This document shows, piece by piece, positions 62,845 through 64,000 of a stretch of 64,000 bases of DNA. The DNA is taken from assembly GCA_947647505.1 (NCBI GenBank), contig CANSKO010000013.1:1-64000 (forward strand), in the 5' to 3' direction. Source of the DNA: an uncultured Roseburia sp. GTDB taxonomy: Bacteria > Bacillota > Clostridia > Lachnospirales > Lachnospiraceae. The number at the start of each line of letters is the position of its first letter. The first letter of the stretch is position 1. The notes beneath the pieces were generated by a model. It saw nothing but the letters and a program-made list of their open reading frames with translations. It did not search any database and was not told where the DNA came from. Position numbers and translations under genes: made by a program.

Positions 62845-63840
62845 TTAATCCTCATCTCGTTTTCCAGATAAAAACTCCACAAACTTGCCTGTTCCGATCG
62901 CCACGCAGGTCATCGGCTGTTCCGCCGTCATCGTATTGATTCCCGTCCGATCTTCCAGCAATTCTTCCAGGCCGCGCAGCAGGGCGCCGCCTCCGGTAAG
63001 TACAATCCCCCGATCCGCAACGTCTGCCGCAAGCTCCGGCGGCGTCTTCTCCAGAACGCTGTGCACCGCTTCCACAATTTGCAGCGTCGGCTCGCGCAGC
63101 GCGTCCTCCGTCTCCTGAGACGATACGGTTACGGTCTTTGGAAGCCCCGTCACAAGATTGCGCCCGCGCACGTCCATCGTTTCATTGTGTCCGTTCGGAA
63201 AGCAGGAGCCAATCTTGATCTTAATGTCTTCCGCCGTCCGTTCTCCGATCAGAAGATTATGTTTTTTACGCATATAGCGTACGATCGCTTCATCAAAATC
63301 GTCGCCGGCAATCTTAATGGATGTGCTGACTACGGAGCCGCCAAGCGAAATCACGGCAATGTCAGCCGTGCCGCCGCCAATATCCACAATCATATTGCCG
63401 CACGGCCTTGCAATGTCAATGCCGGCTCCAATCGCAGCGGCAATCGGCTCCTCGATAATCTTTACTTCTCTCGCCCCTGCATTGTACGTCGCATCCTCTA
63501 CGGCTTTCATCTCCACTTCCGTTACGCCGCTTGGCACGCAGACGCTGATTCTTGGCTTGCGGAAATTCTTCTTGCCGATCGCCTTTTGAATAAAATATTT
63601 GATCATTTTCTCCGTAACGGTATAATCGGAAATAACGCCCTGCCGAAGCGGTCGGACCGCCACGATATTGCCCGGCGTCCGGCCAAGCATCAGCCGCGCT
63701 TCCTCTCCGATTGCTTTGATTTTATTTGTATCTCTGTCAAATGCAACGACAGACGGTTCTTTTAATACAACGCCCTTGCCCTTGATATATACCAGTATGC
63801 TGGCCGTCCCCAAATCAATCCCAATATCCGTTGAAACCAT
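62845..63840 (-). CDS. mbl: MreB/Mbl-type actin-like cell-shape protein
   Basis: 331 residues from ATG at 63840 with AAGGGGAA about nine bases upstream; longer frames have no such site. Nucleotide-binding motifs: DIGIDLGTASILVYIKG (phosphate 1), MIVDIGGGTADIAVISLGG (phosphate 2) and GIVLTGGGALLRGLEELL (adenosine). It forms filaments under the membrane that guide elongation of the wall. I prefer mbl over mreB because mreC/mreD do not follow and the rod genes do, as in Bacillus. Confidence 0.92.
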   Translation of the reverse strand: MVSTDIGIDLGTASILVYIKGKGVVLKEPSVVAFDRDTNKIKAIGEEARLMLGRTPGNIVAVRPLRQGVISDYTVTEKMIKYFIQKAIGKKNFRKPRISVCVPSGVTEVEMKAVEDATYNAGAREVKIIEEPIAAAIGAGIDIARPCGNMIVDIGGGTADIAVISLGGSVVSTSIKIAGDDFDEAIVRYMRKKHNLLIGERTAEDIKIKIGSCFPNGHNETMDVRGRNLVTGLPKTVTVSSQETEDALREPTLQIVEAVHSVLEKTPPELAADVADRGIVLTGGGALLRGLEELLEDRTGINTMTAEQPMTCVAIGTGKFVEFLSGKRDED

Positions 63841-63921
63841 TCCGTGTTCCCCTTTCATCTTTCTGCAATTTATTTTGAGCACAAACTGTGAATTTAATCA
63901 TATTTTTGCATATACATCCTT

Positions 63922-63949
63922 ATTATATACAAATGCTTCCAATTTTCAA
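63922..63949 (-). promoter_or_regulatory. Sigma-A promoter for mbl
   Basis: TTGAAA (63944-63949), 16-base spacer, TATAAT (63922-63927) on the minus strand, about 80 bases before mbl. The remaining bases to the window end are AT-rich and show no gene. Confidence 0.8.
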
Positions 63950-64000
63950 ATCATTTTTTTCTAAATTGCCAAAATTTTACAGAAATTAAGAAAATCTAAA

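Noticed and set aside
1-64000. Search for tRNA, rRNA, CRISPR arrays, transposases and integrases
   Set aside because: None seen by eye; no repeat-spacer pattern and no recombinase family motif in any convincing frame.

Overview
The window looks like a chromosomal segment of a motile, Gram-positive anaerobe of the Clostridia, most plausibly a Lachnospiraceae. The evidence is a c-di-AMP operon of the cdaA-cdaR-glmM kind, an mbl gene followed by two rod genes as in Bacillus, a YvyF-like flagellar-operon protein, a sigma-D (sigma-28) type promoter, roughly balanced base composition and Gram-positive Shine-Dalgarno sites. The species cannot be named. No rRNA, tRNA, CRISPR array or transposase was seen. 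Almost every gene is on the minus strand; only the first (partial) gene and a pyruvyltransferase-family gene at 25284 run forward.

Layout. (1) 1-51591 is one very large surface-glycan region made of several modules. 1513-16307 carries glycosyltransferases, a Wzm/Wzt-type exporter whose ATPase has a C-terminal glycan-recognition domain, a methyltransferase, and a sugar-modification set (epimerase, YdjC/ChbG-type deacetylase, WbqC-like protein, pyruvyltransferase-like protein, ATP-grasp/HAD fusion, DegT-type aminotransferase). The final gene of this set, an O-acyltransferase, is split by a run of ten G, which suggests phase variation. 16388-25081 is a classical lipid-linked pathway: FlaA1/CapD-type dehydratase, initiating sugar-phosphate transferase, epimerase, glycosyltransferases and an O-antigen-ligase-like membrane protein. 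25284-33861 is teichoic-acid-like: CDP-alditol synthesis (TarI/IspD family), two glycerophosphotransferase-type polymerases, a TagGH-type exporter and LicD. 34.4-36.5 kb is an AT-rich island with a RhuM-family gene and gene fragments. 36830-51591 makes and exports a dTDP-rhamnose-containing polymer: rfbABCD, a third exporter, a WbdD-like methyltransferase/kinase fusion, a second initiating transferase, several glycosyltransferases and a DUF2304/GtrB/DUF2142 set.

(2) 51609-56942 holds the HPr, glmM, cdaR and cdaA genes and two membrane proteins of unknown function, led by one promoter and reading straight into the glycan region. (3) 57034-64000 holds yvyF, comF, recD2, a FlgJ-like rod-binding protein, two flagellar rod/hook proteins under a sigma-D promoter, and mbl.

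The most striking unexplained structures are three long palindromes (about 22902-23098, 34017-34144 and 36621-36829). All share a ~90-base core hairpin whose stem changes are compensatory between copies, yet each has outer arms of a different sequence that pair with one another within that copy. Two end exactly at the stop codon of a leftward glycan gene, and two lie in opposite orientation on either side of the RhuM island. I do not recognise this family. Possibilities are a structured 3'-UTR RNA, a non-autonomous mobile hairpin, or a recombination site.
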